Source: Sphingobacterium chungjuense
GTDB taxonomy: Bacteria; Bacteroidota; Bacteroidia; Sphingobacteriales; Sphingobacteriaceae
Direction of reading: 5' to 3'
Assembly (NCBI RefSeq): GCF_011316935.1
Contig: NZ_WLYS01000001.1
Coordinates: 930,001-994,000, forward strand
Length of the DNA stretch: 64,000 nt
The translations under genes were made by a program, and so were the position numbers. How positions within the stretch are numbered: the stretch's first letter is position 1; every line of letters begins with the position of its first letter. The notes under the pieces are model-generated. The model searched no databases. It was not told where the DNA came from and saw only the letters and a list, made by a program, of their open reading frames with translations. Below are positions 27,497 through 35,873 of the stretch, piece after piece.

Positions 27497-28396
27497 TTAT
27501 AGTGCTTTTCTAAAATTGGCAACACTGGTTTTAACATCACCAGCATTGTTTTCCCAATTGTGTTCGTATTCTGCAGAAATCATTCCTTTGAAGTTCTGAC
27601 GTTTCAGCTCTTCGATGATCTGTGGCATGCCGATCACACCCGTTCCCCAGTGCACATCGTGAGCCGATTTATCGTTAGCTACATTTAGATCTTTGAAGTG
27701 CATATGGTATACTTTTCCTTCTAGTTTTTTCAAAGATTCTACTGGATTCAATCCTGAGCGCTCCCAGTGCCCAACATCAGCCGCAGCGCCCATTTTGTCA
27801 CTTCGGCCTTCAATTGCTTTTAATACCGTTGTAGGATCCCAATACGTCGAAGGATCTGGATGATTATGGATAGCCACTTTAATATTGTGCTCATCGCACA
27901 ATTTAGACAAGATGTCCAAATGCTCCGCCTTTGGCTCACACACGATCACGCTTATGCCCATTTCTTTCGCGAATTCAAAGATCTGGCGCCATTCTGCTTC
28001 GTCTTTTCCGTCTACAACGCCGTAAGCATTTAAAGTGATGCCATGTGCAGACAACAATTCTTTGGCTTTTTTGCGGCCTTCGGCAGATAGTTGATGTCCT
28101 GTTTTATCCGAACTACCTTTGGTCAAATCTTGACCAGGATACATTTCTACATGTTGTAGACCAGCTTCTTTGATCTTTTGTAATGCTTCTTCGAAAGAGA
28201 ATAGGCGAAATGTATACGCTTGTGCGCCTAATTTCCATCCTAATTCTTCCTCTGGATAGCTTGCTGCAACCGTTGTGCTGGTGTCTGCCGTTTCTTCAGC
28301 TGCGTTTTGAGATGTTGAATTGTTGTTGCAAGCAGTCGTGGTCCATGTTAATAGGGCCACCAAGGCCGCTTGTAGCATCGTGGTTTGTAGTTTCAT
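27497..28396 (-). CDS. Sugar phosphate isomerase/epimerase-like TIM-barrel lipoprotein
   Basis: A 299-residue xylose-isomerase-like TIM barrel. The N-terminus is a lipoprotein signal ending LTWTTTAC with the acylated Cys near residue 23, followed by an Asn/Ser/Thr-rich linker, so the enzyme is membrane-anchored outside the cytoplasm. Metal ligands are suggested by EMYPGQ, VCEPKAEH, AIHNHPDP, AADVGHWERSG, YHMHFKDLN and SAEYEH. Exported members of this family are common in Bacteroidota; the substrate is unknown. Confidence 0.82.
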   Translation of the reverse strand: MKLQTTMLQAALVALLTWTTTACNNNSTSQNAAEETADTSTTVAASYPEEELGWKLGAQAYTFRLFSFEEALQKIKEAGLQHVEMYPGQDLTKGSSDKTGHQLSAEGRKKAKELLSAHGITLNAYGVVDGKDEAEWRQIFEFAKEMGISVIVCEPKAEHLDILSKLCDEHNIKVAIHNHPDPSTYWDPTTVLKAIEGRSDKMGAAADVGHWERSGLNPVESLKKLEGKVYHMHFKDLNVANDKSAHDVHWGTGVIGMPQIIEELKRQNFKGMISAEYEHNWENNAGDVKTSVANFRKAL

Positions 28397-28415
28397 AGTG
28401 ATGATTTATTAGTGA

Positions 28416-29936
28416 TTAGTTTTGTATGATTTCAAGGCCATTTTTGATACGGTTTGCCACTTGTTCTTTGCCAAGGGTTTCTACGATCACAAAGACATCT
28501 GGACCAAATTTTCCACCTACCAACATAATGCGCAAAGGCAACATCAACTCTCCTACTTTCAATCCAGATTGTGCAATTTTCTCTTTAAATATAGTTTCTA
28601 AATTACTAGCCGTCCAGTCAGATTGTTCTTCAAAAAGCGTAATTACTTCTTCGAAAAAGACCGTTTTTTCTGGTGTCCATTTTGGTTTTACAGCAGCTGT
28701 ATCCAAGGATTCTGGCGCTTGAAAGAAGTATGAAGCATGTTCCCAGAAGTCCGCAACGAAGGTCATCCGGTCTTTTACTAACGCCAAGGTTGTATTTACT
28801 TTATCTGTCTCCGCATGGATGCCTTTTTCGGCTAATAATGCTTTGATTTGAGGAACTAATTCTTCATTTGGCGTGCGTTGGATCCATTCTCTGTTGAACC
28901 ATTTTGCTTTTTCAAAATCAAATTTTGCTCCTGCTTTGCTGATGCGTTCGAATGAGAATTTTTCAATAAGTTGCTCCAACGTGAAGAATTCTTCCTCTGT
29001 GCCATCATTCCACCCCAACATTGCCAGCATATTGACAAATGCTTCTGGCAAGAAACCTTTTTCGCGAAATCCTATCGTTGTATTTCCAGAAGCGGGATCT
29101 GTCCAATTCATGGCATATACAGGGAATCCTAAGCGATCGCCATCGCGTTTACTCAGTTTTCCATTGCCATCTGGCTTCAAAATCAAAGGCAAATGCGCCC
29201 ATTGAGGCATTTCTTCTTTCCAACCCAAGTATTCCCAAAGTAAGATGTGTACAGGTGCAGATGGAAGCCATTCTTCGCCACGGAAAACGTGGGAGATTTC
29301 CATCGCTTTGTCGTCCACAACTACGGCTAGATGATACGTCGGCATGCCATCGGCTTTTAAAAGTACTTTGTCATCAATTAAGCTAGTTTCAAAAGCGACA
29401 CGACCGCGAATCATGTCTTCGAAAGAGACGGTTCCTTCTGCAGGAATTTTGATGCGGATGGTGTGCGGATGGCCTTCGGCCAATAAGCGCGCTACTTCGG
29501 CCTCATCCAAACTTAAGGAGTTTCGAAGATCAAGGCGATTTTCGTGGCTATAGCGAAAGTTTGGTTGCAGTTTGCGCTGTTCGTCCAGCTCTTCAGCCGT
29601 GTCGAAAGCGTAATAAGCGTGTCCTTTTTCAATTAATTGCTCGGCATATTGACGGTAAGAAGGCTTGCGCTCGCTTTGACGGTAAGGTCCGAATGAACCT
29701 GGTTTTTCTGGGCTTTCGTCTGGTGTGATGCCACACCATGCTAGACATTCGTTGATGTATGATTCTGCACCAGCTACAAAACGTGTCTGGTCGGTGTCTT
29801 CGATACGAAGAATGAAATCTCCTTTGTGATGTTTTGCAAACAGGTAATTGAACAATGCGGTACGTACGCCGCCCAGATGCAAACCACCTGTAGGGCTGGG
29901 CGCAAAGCGCACCCGAACTTTCTTTTCCAAACTCAT
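28416..29936 (-). CDS. gltX: Glutamyl-tRNA synthetase
   Basis: Class I aminoacyl-tRNA synthetase charging tRNA-Glu, 506 residues from ATG 29936. The HIGH-type motif is in FAPSPTGGLHLGG at the N-terminus and the KMSKS-type motif is KLSKRDGDRLG near residue 250; the C-terminal anticodon-binding helical domain is complete. The frame stays open 14 codons further upstream (to 29978), but those residues are not family-like and the chosen ATG gives the conserved start MSLEKKVRVRFAPSP. A tRNA-Glu gene lies about 5 kb away. Confidence 0.96.
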   Translation of the reverse strand: MSLEKKVRVRFAPSPTGGLHLGGVRTALFNYLFAKHHKGDFILRIEDTDQTRFVAGAESYINECLAWCGITPDESPEKPGSFGPYRQSERKPSYRQYAEQLIEKGHAYYAFDTAEELDEQRKLQPNFRYSHENRLDLRNSLSLDEAEVARLLAEGHPHTIRIKIPAEGTVSFEDMIRGRVAFETSLIDDKVLLKADGMPTYHLAVVVDDKAMEISHVFRGEEWLPSAPVHILLWEYLGWKEEMPQWAHLPLILKPDGNGKLSKRDGDRLGFPVYAMNWTDPASGNTTIGFREKGFLPEAFVNMLAMLGWNDGTEEEFFTLEQLIEKFSFERISKAGAKFDFEKAKWFNREWIQRTPNEELVPQIKALLAEKGIHAETDKVNTTLALVKDRMTFVADFWEHASYFFQAPESLDTAAVKPKWTPEKTVFFEEVITLFEEQSDWTASNLETIFKEKIAQSGLKVGELMLPLRIMLVGGKFGPDVFVIVETLGKEQVANRIKNGLEIIQN

Positions 29937-30031
29937 AACCACAAAACTACATATTATTTCCCGATCGTGACAGCGCAAATGGCCTACTGCTAATTAGAAA
30001 ATGCCTATTTTGTAAAGCGATTTAGAAAACT

Positions 30032-31273
30032 ATGCAACGAAATCCGTACCGTCACCATCGACAACATTGGAAGTTATTTCTGTTTTTATTTGCAGCCATG
30101 ATTGCGGCAGCATCCCTGCTATACACGAATTATCTGACCAAAAGTCTGTCAAAATCCGAGCGTACTAAGGCAGAAGTGTGGGCCATGAGTACGCGCACCA
30201 TCGTTTCTTTGCCCGATGTGAATGACGAATTCATCAGTTTTATTTACGCGGTGCGCGATAGTCTTTCTTTGCCAGCGATCATTACAGACGACACAGGGGA
30301 TGTTATCTTTTGGCGTGATTTGGACAGCACACGTACAAATATAAAGACAGAAGTAAGTGACACCTTGTCATCCAAGTTGGTGTATGATCCGGGCTATTTT
30401 GCAAAAGAGCTAGCCGAAATGCAGCGCCGACATGCGCCCATTATTATCGAGTTGGAAACCGCAGGACAGAAGTGGTTTGTGTATTACAAAGATTCGGATG
30501 CACTGCGACAACTTCGGATATTTCCATACATTCAATTGTCTTTAATAGCGATCTTCCTGATTATTGCGTATACCGTATTCAATTCTATCAAACGCTCGGA
30601 GGAAAATTTAGTATGGGTAGGGATGGCCAAAGAGGCCGCGCATCAGCTCGGCACACCAATTTCTTCTTTGATGGGTTGGCTAGAATTGGCGAGAGCCACT
30701 TTTGAATCGGAAGATAATACGCTTTTTGACGAGATGGAACGCGATGTATATCGACTGGAGGTCGTAGCCGATCGCTTTTCAAAAATTGGCTCTGAGCCAC
30801 ATCTTTCCAATCATAATATTTACCATGTGGTCAAAGAGTATATGGATTACTTCCGCGTGCGTACGAGTGGTCGTATTTCTTTTGAACTGGATGGCGATCA
30901 ACATGTCGAGGCCATGCTGAATGTGCAACTGTTTGATTGGATTGTAGAAAATCTTTTGAAGAATGCGGTGAATGCAATCGAGTCGGAGGGAAAAGTGCAT
31001 ATTCACATCCATGAAAACATCGCCAAGGAAGAGATTTTCCTAGATGTAAGTGATACCGGGAGAGGTATACCGCGATCCAATTGGGAAACGATTTTCTTGC
31101 CGGGATTTACCACTAGAAAGCGTGGTTGGGGCTTAGGATTGAGTCTCACCAAAAGAATGGTGAAACTGCATCGTGGCCAGATATTTGTAAAGGAATCCGA
31201 AGTGGGCAAGGGCACCACTTTCAGAATAATTTTAAAAAGTAATTTGAGATATGAACCAACTCAAATCGGATGA
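30032..31273 (+). CDS. Membrane sensor histidine kinase
   Basis: A 413-residue kinase. TM1 is at about residues 14-34 and TM2 at 163-184, enclosing a periplasmic sensor of about 130 residues. The H-box is AKEAAHQLGTPISSLMGW with phospho-acceptor His204; N-box NLLKNAVNAIES, G1 DVSDTGRGIP and G2 GWGLGLSLTK are intact. No response regulator gene is adjacent. The layout (two TM helices, compact kinase core, AHQLGTP box) resembles kinases proposed to partner PorX, i.e. PorY, and porX lies 10 kb away; this link is inference. The next gene starts inside its 3' end (23-nt overlap). Confidence 0.88.
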   Translation: MQRNPYRHHRQHWKLFLFLFAAMIAAASLLYTNYLTKSLSKSERTKAEVWAMSTRTIVSLPDVNDEFISFIYAVRDSLSLPAIITDDTGDVIFWRDLDSTRTNIKTEVSDTLSSKLVYDPGYFAKELAEMQRRHAPIIIELETAGQKWFVYYKDSDALRQLRIFPYIQLSLIAIFLIIAYTVFNSIKRSEENLVWVGMAKEAAHQLGTPISSLMGWLELARATFESEDNTLFDEMERDVYRLEVVADRFSKIGSEPHLSNHNIYHVVKEYMDYFRVRTSGRISFELDGDQHVEAMLNVQLFDWIVENLLKNAVNAIESEGKVHIHIHENIAKEEIFLDVSDTGRGIPRSNWETIFLPGFTTRKRGWGLGLSLTKRMVKLHRGQIFVKESEVGKGTTFRIILKSNLRYEPTQIG

Positions 31274-31796
31274 TTATCCGGCGATTTACAAAGAGTATAT
31301 CGATAGTGTGACCGAACCGGTTATGGATGAACTTGCAGCCAAATTAAGCTCTTTTCCAAAGTTTGTGCGCAGCATTCCCGAAGAGATGGGGACGTATTCC
31401 TATGCCGAAGGCAAATGGACGGTAAAGGAAGTACTTTGTCATCTTTTAGATGCCGAACGCATTATGGCGTATCGTGCGTTGCGTTTCGCACGCAATGATA
31501 TGACAGCCTTGGCCTCTTTTGAGCAAGATGAGTTTGTGGCCAATGGTCGACATAATGAACGGTCTTTTGAAAGCATTATCGAGGAGTTTACGGCACTACG
31601 CCAAGCTAATATGATGCTATTTAAAACATTTAACGATACGGAGCTCAATCGTAAAGGCATGGCCTCCGATCGTTTGATTAGTGTGCAGGCATTTATCTAT
31701 ATCATTGCTGGGCACATGAATCATCATATGAGTATTTTGCGGAGTCGATACCTCAAAGAAGATAATAATAATCAAAAGCAATTGCATGTGGTTTAA
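31251..31796 (+). CDS. DinB-family metal-binding four-helix protein
   Basis: A 181-residue DinB/YfiT-like protein. The three metal-binding histidines of the family appear intact: His in VKEVLCHLLDAERIM and the HxxxH pair in AGHMNHHMSIL. Members include bacillithiol- or other thiol-dependent transferases as well as many proteins of unknown role; none can be assigned here. The ATG lies within the last 23 nt of the kinase gene in another frame and the stop overlaps the thioesterase start by 11 nt, so the three genes are translationally coupled. Confidence 0.82.
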   Translation: MNQLKSDDYPAIYKEYIDSVTEPVMDELAAKLSSFPKFVRSIPEEMGTYSYAEGKWTVKEVLCHLLDAERIMAYRALRFARNDMTALASFEQDEFVANGRHNERSFESIIEEFTALRQANMMLFKTFNDTELNRKGMASDRLISVQAFIYIIAGHMNHHMSILRSRYLKEDNNNQKQLHVV

Positions 31797-32202
31797 GGAA
31801 TACAGTATCGCAGAACTCAATGAGCTCTTCGGTAAGAATATGAGTGGCTTTCTAGGCATAGAGGTGGTTGAGATTCGCGAAGATGCACTCGTAGCCCGCA
31901 TGCCGATCACAGATAAAGTCAAGCAGCCTTATGGATTATTGCATGGTGGCGCTTCTGTCGTGCTGGCTGAGTCGGTCGGCAGTGTGGCGACAAACCTCAT
32001 TGTAGATCCTGAAAAATATGTGGGCGTAGGTTTGGAAGTAAATGCCAATCATTTGCGTCCGGTATTATCTGGTGAGGTCATCGCTACCTGTACGCCATTA
32101 CATATTGGCGGGAAAACTCATGTTTGGGATATCAAAATCAGAGATAGCAAAGGCAAATTGACTTGTGTGTCTCGTCTTACAGTCGCTATCGTCCGTAAAT
32201 AA
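31786..32202 (+). CDS. Hotdog-fold acyl-CoA thioesterase (PaaI/YdiI-like)
   Basis: A 138-residue single-domain hotdog thioesterase. The active-site stretch QPYGLLHGGASVVLAESVGS carries the conserved HGG and Glu of the 4HBT/YdiI type, and PLHIGGKTHVWDIKI forms the dimer strand. Related enzymes hydrolyse 1,4-dihydroxy-2-naphthoyl-CoA (menaquinone synthesis), benzoyl- or phenylacetyl-CoA esters; which one applies cannot be told. It is the last gene of a three-gene overlapping unit ending at a strong terminator. Confidence 0.85.
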   Translation: MWFKEYSIAELNELFGKNMSGFLGIEVVEIREDALVARMPITDKVKQPYGLLHGGASVVLAESVGSVATNLIVDPEKYVGVGLEVNANHLRPVLSGEVIATCTPLHIGGKTHVWDIKIRDSKGKLTCVSRLTVAIVRK

Positions 32203-32204
32203 AA

Positions 32205-32238
32205 ATTCCCCACATCTCACTTAATAGATGTGGGGAAT
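32205..32238. terminator. Bidirectional terminator between thioesterase and hexosaminidase genes
   Basis: Perfect 13-bp inverted repeat (attccccacatct / agatgtggggaat) with an 8-nt loop, starting 3 nt after the thioesterase stop and lying 17 nt beyond the hexosaminidase stop on the other strand. Confidence 0.85.
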
Positions 32239-32255
32239 CTCCATATAGCTCATTA

Positions 32256-34721
32256 TCACTTAGTGTAATGACTCACACGACCTTTGCGACCATCTACATC
32301 GATGGTAAATACCTGAATTTTTTCGCCCGCTTTCAAAGACAAACCTCCTTCCGGAAATGGCTTTGTATTTGCGTCAGAGCCTATGGTATATTGGATCGGG
32401 AAGCCCGGATATTCGGCATTAGCCCATACTTTTCCATCTTTTGCTTTTAGTCCTACGGCTGGTAGGCGATAGTGGAATCCGCCGGCAAAGCTGCGCAATT
32501 TCGGTAGCTCCTGTTTCCCGATCTTGTCAATAAATCCGGCATAGGTCTTATCAAAGGCTTTTTTATCAAAGTTGGCTTCGCTTTCCCATTCACTTGCGGG
32601 TGCCCAAGCGCGTTCTGCCAGTGCGAAGAAACGTGGGAAGATCATATAATCCATCGCATCGTTGTCGAGCACGGTTTCTGCCCACAAAGCGCCTTTCAGC
32701 CCTTTCAGGTGTTTTGCACCTGCTGCTGTCAGTCTTGTTTTGTCTTCAAAATGCTTTTTGCCTAGTGGCTTTCCACGATCTGTATATTCGATATTGGCAA
32801 AGTAACTTTCTGGAAGTAATGAATACGCATGGTATAGATCTGTTTTTGAAGCCCAAGTCAAACCAGGCTCTTCAAAGCGATTATCCCACGCCATATCAAA
32901 ATAGAAGTTACTAGCACTTACGAACACGGTGTTATGTCCGGCGTTCGCTAGTTTATAAGCCAAATCTTCTTGGCCACCGCCGATGGTATTATTCCACACA
33001 TCGAGCAAAAACCCACGATCGGCAAAAGCTTCATTTACTTCCATGCCTTTGCCTCGGTTCACCATGCCTACTTCTTCCCATCCGGCCATGGTCAGCTCTT
33101 TTTCCTTCAGGATCTTATGTACGCGATCTATATAATACGTCCACACTTCGTGTACCGAAGAATAACCTTGCTCTTTCATTAAAGCTTGCACGAGCGGTGA
33201 TCCTTCCCAAGATCCGGTTGGCAATTCATCACCACCGATCGAAATGACTTTTAGTGGTATGCCAGCTTCTGCATAGATAGCTTTAATCTCGTCCATGATG
33301 TGTGCAATGAAACGATAGGTGCCGGGCATAGCTGGATTCATCACATTATCTTGCCAATATTGAGCAGAATAGTAGGTCGATGTATCCTGAAAATCATTCA
33401 TCAAGAAACGTTCGGCTTCCTCTTTTTGTCCGGCTTTCAATAATCTATGGTAGCGGGCTTCCATCGCTTTTACGGCGGCGCGCGCATGTCCAGGTGTCTC
33501 TACTTCGGGAATCACTGTGACAAATCGTTCATTCGCGTAGCGCAATAATTCTTTAAACTCTTCTTTCGATAAGTACTGTTTCTCTTTTACACTGGCACCT
33601 GAGCCGTACGATGGCTGAATGCCAGATCCATCTGCATATTGTGGTGTTCTGTTGGCTCCGATTTGGGTTAGCTCAGGCAAAGAAGGAATTTCCAAACGCC
33701 ATCCTTCGTCGTCGATAAGGTGTAAGTGCAGTTTGTTTAATTTGTACCGCGCCATCACATCTACGTACTTTTTCAGCGTTTGTAGATCTTTGAAATTTCG
33801 CGAAATATCCAACATCAAACCGCGATAAGCATAGCGTGGTGCATCTTGTACCATTACAAATGGGAGCGAAATCGATTGGCCTGCTTGAAAATTGGCTGGG
33901 AATAGGGACAATAAAGATTGAAGGCCATAAAACGCGCCTTTGGCATGGCTAGCGTGCAGGCGAACGCCTTTAGCATCTACTGAAAGCTGATAAGCATCAT
34001 CTGCCAATCCATCAACTTTTTCGATCGCTAATTGGGCATTTTTTGGTTGATCGACGTTTTTAAGACTCCAAGCAGAAAAATCTTGAGCTACTTCATTTAA
34101 TACGGTAGATAGCTCTTGTGCTATTGTAGCATCGATATAGTATGAGAAACCTTTTTTTAGTTCGTATTGACCTGCTGATGCGGTAATAGACTGCGGTGTA
34201 GGTAAGATTAGCTGTGTATTCGTGCCTTGAAATAACGCGTTTTTGTCGAACAAGTCAGCCAGCATTTTGACGTGCTTCTCGGTCGATAATTTTGGCGCTG
34301 CGATCTCTGGATTCGGTAAGGCAATCACCTTACTTGGATCTTTTCGTGATTGCAGGTAAAAGCCATTGGGTGATATAGAGGTATGTGTAATCGGAAAATC
34401 TGTCTTGTACGTTAAGAGTAGCGAATCGCGATTTTTTAGGCGTATTGCCTCGGTAAAGTTGACGCGATATAGATTCCCATTCTCGTCAGATATTTTATAT
34501 TTAGCTTGTTCTTGTTCCTTAAGATGATAGTTGGAATTGAACCACAGATCATATGTACTTAGATCCAGCGTCTCGTTTTGGTTGTTTTTTAATACAATAT
34601 CAAACTGCTTACCGGTGGTGTCATTTGGCGAAACTCGCCAGCTCAAAGAATAAGGTTGTTGAGCGTATCCGATACTCAGGGCAACAAGATAAGCGGAAAG
34701 TGATAGGCCTATTTTTTTCAT
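32256..34721 (-). CDS. Beta-N-acetylhexosaminidase, GH20
   Basis: An exported 821-residue glycoside hydrolase that removes terminal GlcNAc/GalNAc from glycans, chitin fragments or peptidoglycan. Order: signal peptide (about 1-20, ending SIGYAQ), chitobiase-type N-terminal carbohydrate-binding domain (about 22-150), GH20b domain (about 170-290), GH20 TIM barrel (about 300-690) with the catalytic Asp-Glu pair in VISIGGDELPTG, and a C-terminal Ig-like domain. Start ATG 34721 is chosen because the signal peptide begins there; the frame extends another 34 codons to 34823, which would run into the divergent tRNA promoter. Confidence 0.93.
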   Translation of the reverse strand: MKKIGLSLSAYLVALSIGYAQQPYSLSWRVSPNDTTGKQFDIVLKNNQNETLDLSTYDLWFNSNYHLKEQEQAKYKISDENGNLYRVNFTEAIRLKNRDSLLLTYKTDFPITHTSISPNGFYLQSRKDPSKVIALPNPEIAAPKLSTEKHVKMLADLFDKNALFQGTNTQLILPTPQSITASAGQYELKKGFSYYIDATIAQELSTVLNEVAQDFSAWSLKNVDQPKNAQLAIEKVDGLADDAYQLSVDAKGVRLHASHAKGAFYGLQSLLSLFPANFQAGQSISLPFVMVQDAPRYAYRGLMLDISRNFKDLQTLKKYVDVMARYKLNKLHLHLIDDEGWRLEIPSLPELTQIGANRTPQYADGSGIQPSYGSGASVKEKQYLSKEEFKELLRYANERFVTVIPEVETPGHARAAVKAMEARYHRLLKAGQKEEAERFLMNDFQDTSTYYSAQYWQDNVMNPAMPGTYRFIAHIMDEIKAIYAEAGIPLKVISIGGDELPTGSWEGSPLVQALMKEQGYSSVHEVWTYYIDRVHKILKEKELTMAGWEEVGMVNRGKGMEVNEAFADRGFLLDVWNNTIGGGQEDLAYKLANAGHNTVFVSASNFYFDMAWDNRFEEPGLTWASKTDLYHAYSLLPESYFANIEYTDRGKPLGKKHFEDKTRLTAAGAKHLKGLKGALWAETVLDNDAMDYMIFPRFFALAERAWAPASEWESEANFDKKAFDKTYAGFIDKIGKQELPKLRSFAGGFHYRLPAVGLKAKDGKVWANAEYPGFPIQYTIGSDANTKPFPEGGLSLKAGEKIQVFTIDVDGRKGRVSHYTK

Positions 34722-34787
34722 GGGATGGATATTACGTTGGTCTAAAATAGCTTTTTTAAAAGGTTGCCGCAATTTTTTAAAAATAAT

Positions 34788-34818
34788 TTTGATCTGTAGG
34801 GATATAATTCTATATTTG
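34788..34818 (+). promoter_or_regulatory. Promoter of tRNA-Glu
   Basis: Exact Bacteroidota primary promoter: TTTG (34788-34791), 19-nt spacer, TATATTTG (34811-34818), with the tRNA starting 20 nt later. The best promoter match in the window. Confidence 0.88.
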
Positions 34819-34837
34819 CACACCGAAACAGAAAATC

Positions 34838-34909
34838 GGCCCGTTCGTCTAGGGGTTAGGACGCCAGATTTTCATTCTGGAAACAGGGGTTCGATTCCCC
34901 TACGGGCTA
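34838..34909 (+). tRNA. tRNA-Glu (anticodon TTC)
   Basis: 72-nt cloverleaf. The 7-bp acceptor stem pairs ggcccgt with acgggct; the anticodon stem ccaga/tctgg encloses TTTTCAT, giving anticodon TTC; the T arm is caggggttcgattcccctg-like with the TTCGATT loop. The discriminator base is A at 34909 and CCA is not encoded. Confidence 0.97.
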
Positions 34910-34921
34910 CTAAAAAATGAT

Positions 34922-34954
34922 CAAAAGCTACAAATCAACGATTTGTAGCTTTTG
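34922..34954 (+). terminator. Terminator after tRNA-Glu
   Basis: Perfect 15-bp inverted repeat with a 3-nt loop (stems caaaagctacaaatc and gatttgtagcttttg), 12 nt after the tRNA. Confidence 0.88.
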
Positions 34955-35059
34955 TCGTTTATGGGGTTTGCGAAAAGTTCAAAACCCTAAAGAACCAGTA
35001 CAAATTCTCACACTACAGTAAGCATCTTCGAAAGATATACTTCTAAAGTTTTAAAAAAT

Positions 35060-35067
35060 TATATTTG
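35060..35067 (+). promoter_or_regulatory. Possible -7 element of the first SusCD-locus sigma gene
   Basis: TATATTTG matches TAnnTTTG, 35 nt before the sigma factor ATG at 35102. No TTTG at the expected -33 distance, so the promoter may be weak. Confidence 0.5.
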
Positions 35068-35101
35068 CGAAGAACTATATTGCCTTACGCAGAAGAGCAA
35101 G

Positions 35102-35680
35102 ATGGAAGAGCGCTCCAAACATATTGATCAATATTACATAGAAGGTTTGAAAAACCGCGATAAGGCTATTTTTGAAAAAGTCTACGATTTGTATTGGTCA
35201 AGCTTGTATATTTCTGCTTTTAATGTGCTTCGCAATAAAGAGCAGTCCGAAGATGTGGTTCAAGAGGTCTTTAGCAGCTTATGGAATAATGCAGAATCAT
35301 TGAACATTCTAAACCTCAATGCTTGGCTGTTCTCTGCTGTTCGGTACCAAGTTTTTAATGTTTTACGATCCGGCAAAGTGCGTACGCGCTTTGAAAACCT
35401 GTATATCGTAGAAGAGCTTACGCAGAATATCGGTGAGCTAAAATTGGTCAAAGAGGATCTGCATCGCCGCATGCTCGAAGGTATAGAACAATTACCTCCG
35501 CGCTGTCGGGAGATTTTTATACTAAGTCGTATTGATCGTTTATCCCATCACGATATCGCCGTCAAACTAGCGATATCTGTCAAGTCCGTAGAAAACCAAA
35601 TTTCTATCGCGCAAAAAAAACTTCGAATTTCCTTAAAGGATTTAGCCTACCTCCTTCCTTTGCTTTTTTACCGATCATAG
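35102..35680 (+). CDS. ECF sigma factor of SusCD locus 1
   Basis: A 192-residue ECF sigma-70 factor of the Bacteroidota FecI-like type. Region 2 (YDLYWSSLYISAFNVLRNKEQSEDVVQEVFSSLW) covers about residues 24-58 and region 4 (LPPRCREIFILSRIDRLSHHDIAVKL) about 128-155. It precedes a FecR anti-sigma gene and a SusC/SusD pair, the standard arrangement for surface-signalled import loci, in which transport of the substrate by SusC frees the sigma factor. Confidence 0.92.
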   Translation: MEERSKHIDQYYIEGLKNRDKAIFEKVYDLYWSSLYISAFNVLRNKEQSEDVVQEVFSSLWNNAESLNILNLNAWLFSAVRYQVFNVLRSGKVRTRFENLYIVEELTQNIGELKLVKEDLHRRMLEGIEQLPPRCREIFILSRIDRLSHHDIAVKLAISVKSVENQISIAQKKLRISLKDLAYLLPLLFYRS

Positions 35681-35808
35681 CTTCCTCCCTTTTACCTACA
35701 GTGATTAATAGAATTCCATTCTTGCGGATCAATCTTTTACGTATTAACACTGTTTTAATGTTTTTTTAATAAATTTTTCATTTTCCCTTGGGGGTTAGCG
35801 CGCATCAG

Positions 35809-35824
35809 CGTTACATACATATAA
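35809..35824 (+). promoter_or_regulatory. ECF-type promoter candidate upstream of fecR 1
   Basis: CGTTACATACATATAA sits 49 nt before the FecR start codon in the 193-nt spacer after the sigma gene. A very similar block, CGTCATATGTATAAC, lies upstream of the second FecR gene on the other strand (55932-55946). CGTC/CGTT is typical of ECF -10 regions. No -35 element is clearly shared. The rest of the spacer is T-rich with no gene. Confidence 0.4.
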
Positions 35825-35873
35825 AAGCGGGTAGTAAAATCTCGCACCTGATTAACCGTACAATTAAGAAAAG

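Noticed and set aside
29937..29978. 14-codon upstream extension of gltX
   Set aside because: The residues are not seen in glutamyl-tRNA synthetases; ATG 29936 gives the conserved N-terminus.
29937..30031. TAGTTTTG (minus strand) before gltX
   Set aside because: A -7 match, but the nearest TTTG is 26 nt upstream and the leader would be only a few bases; not strong enough to list.
34722..34823. 34-codon upstream extension of the GH20 gene
   Set aside because: It precedes the signal peptide MKKIGLSLSAYL, has no family similarity, and overlaps the divergent tRNA-Glu promoter.
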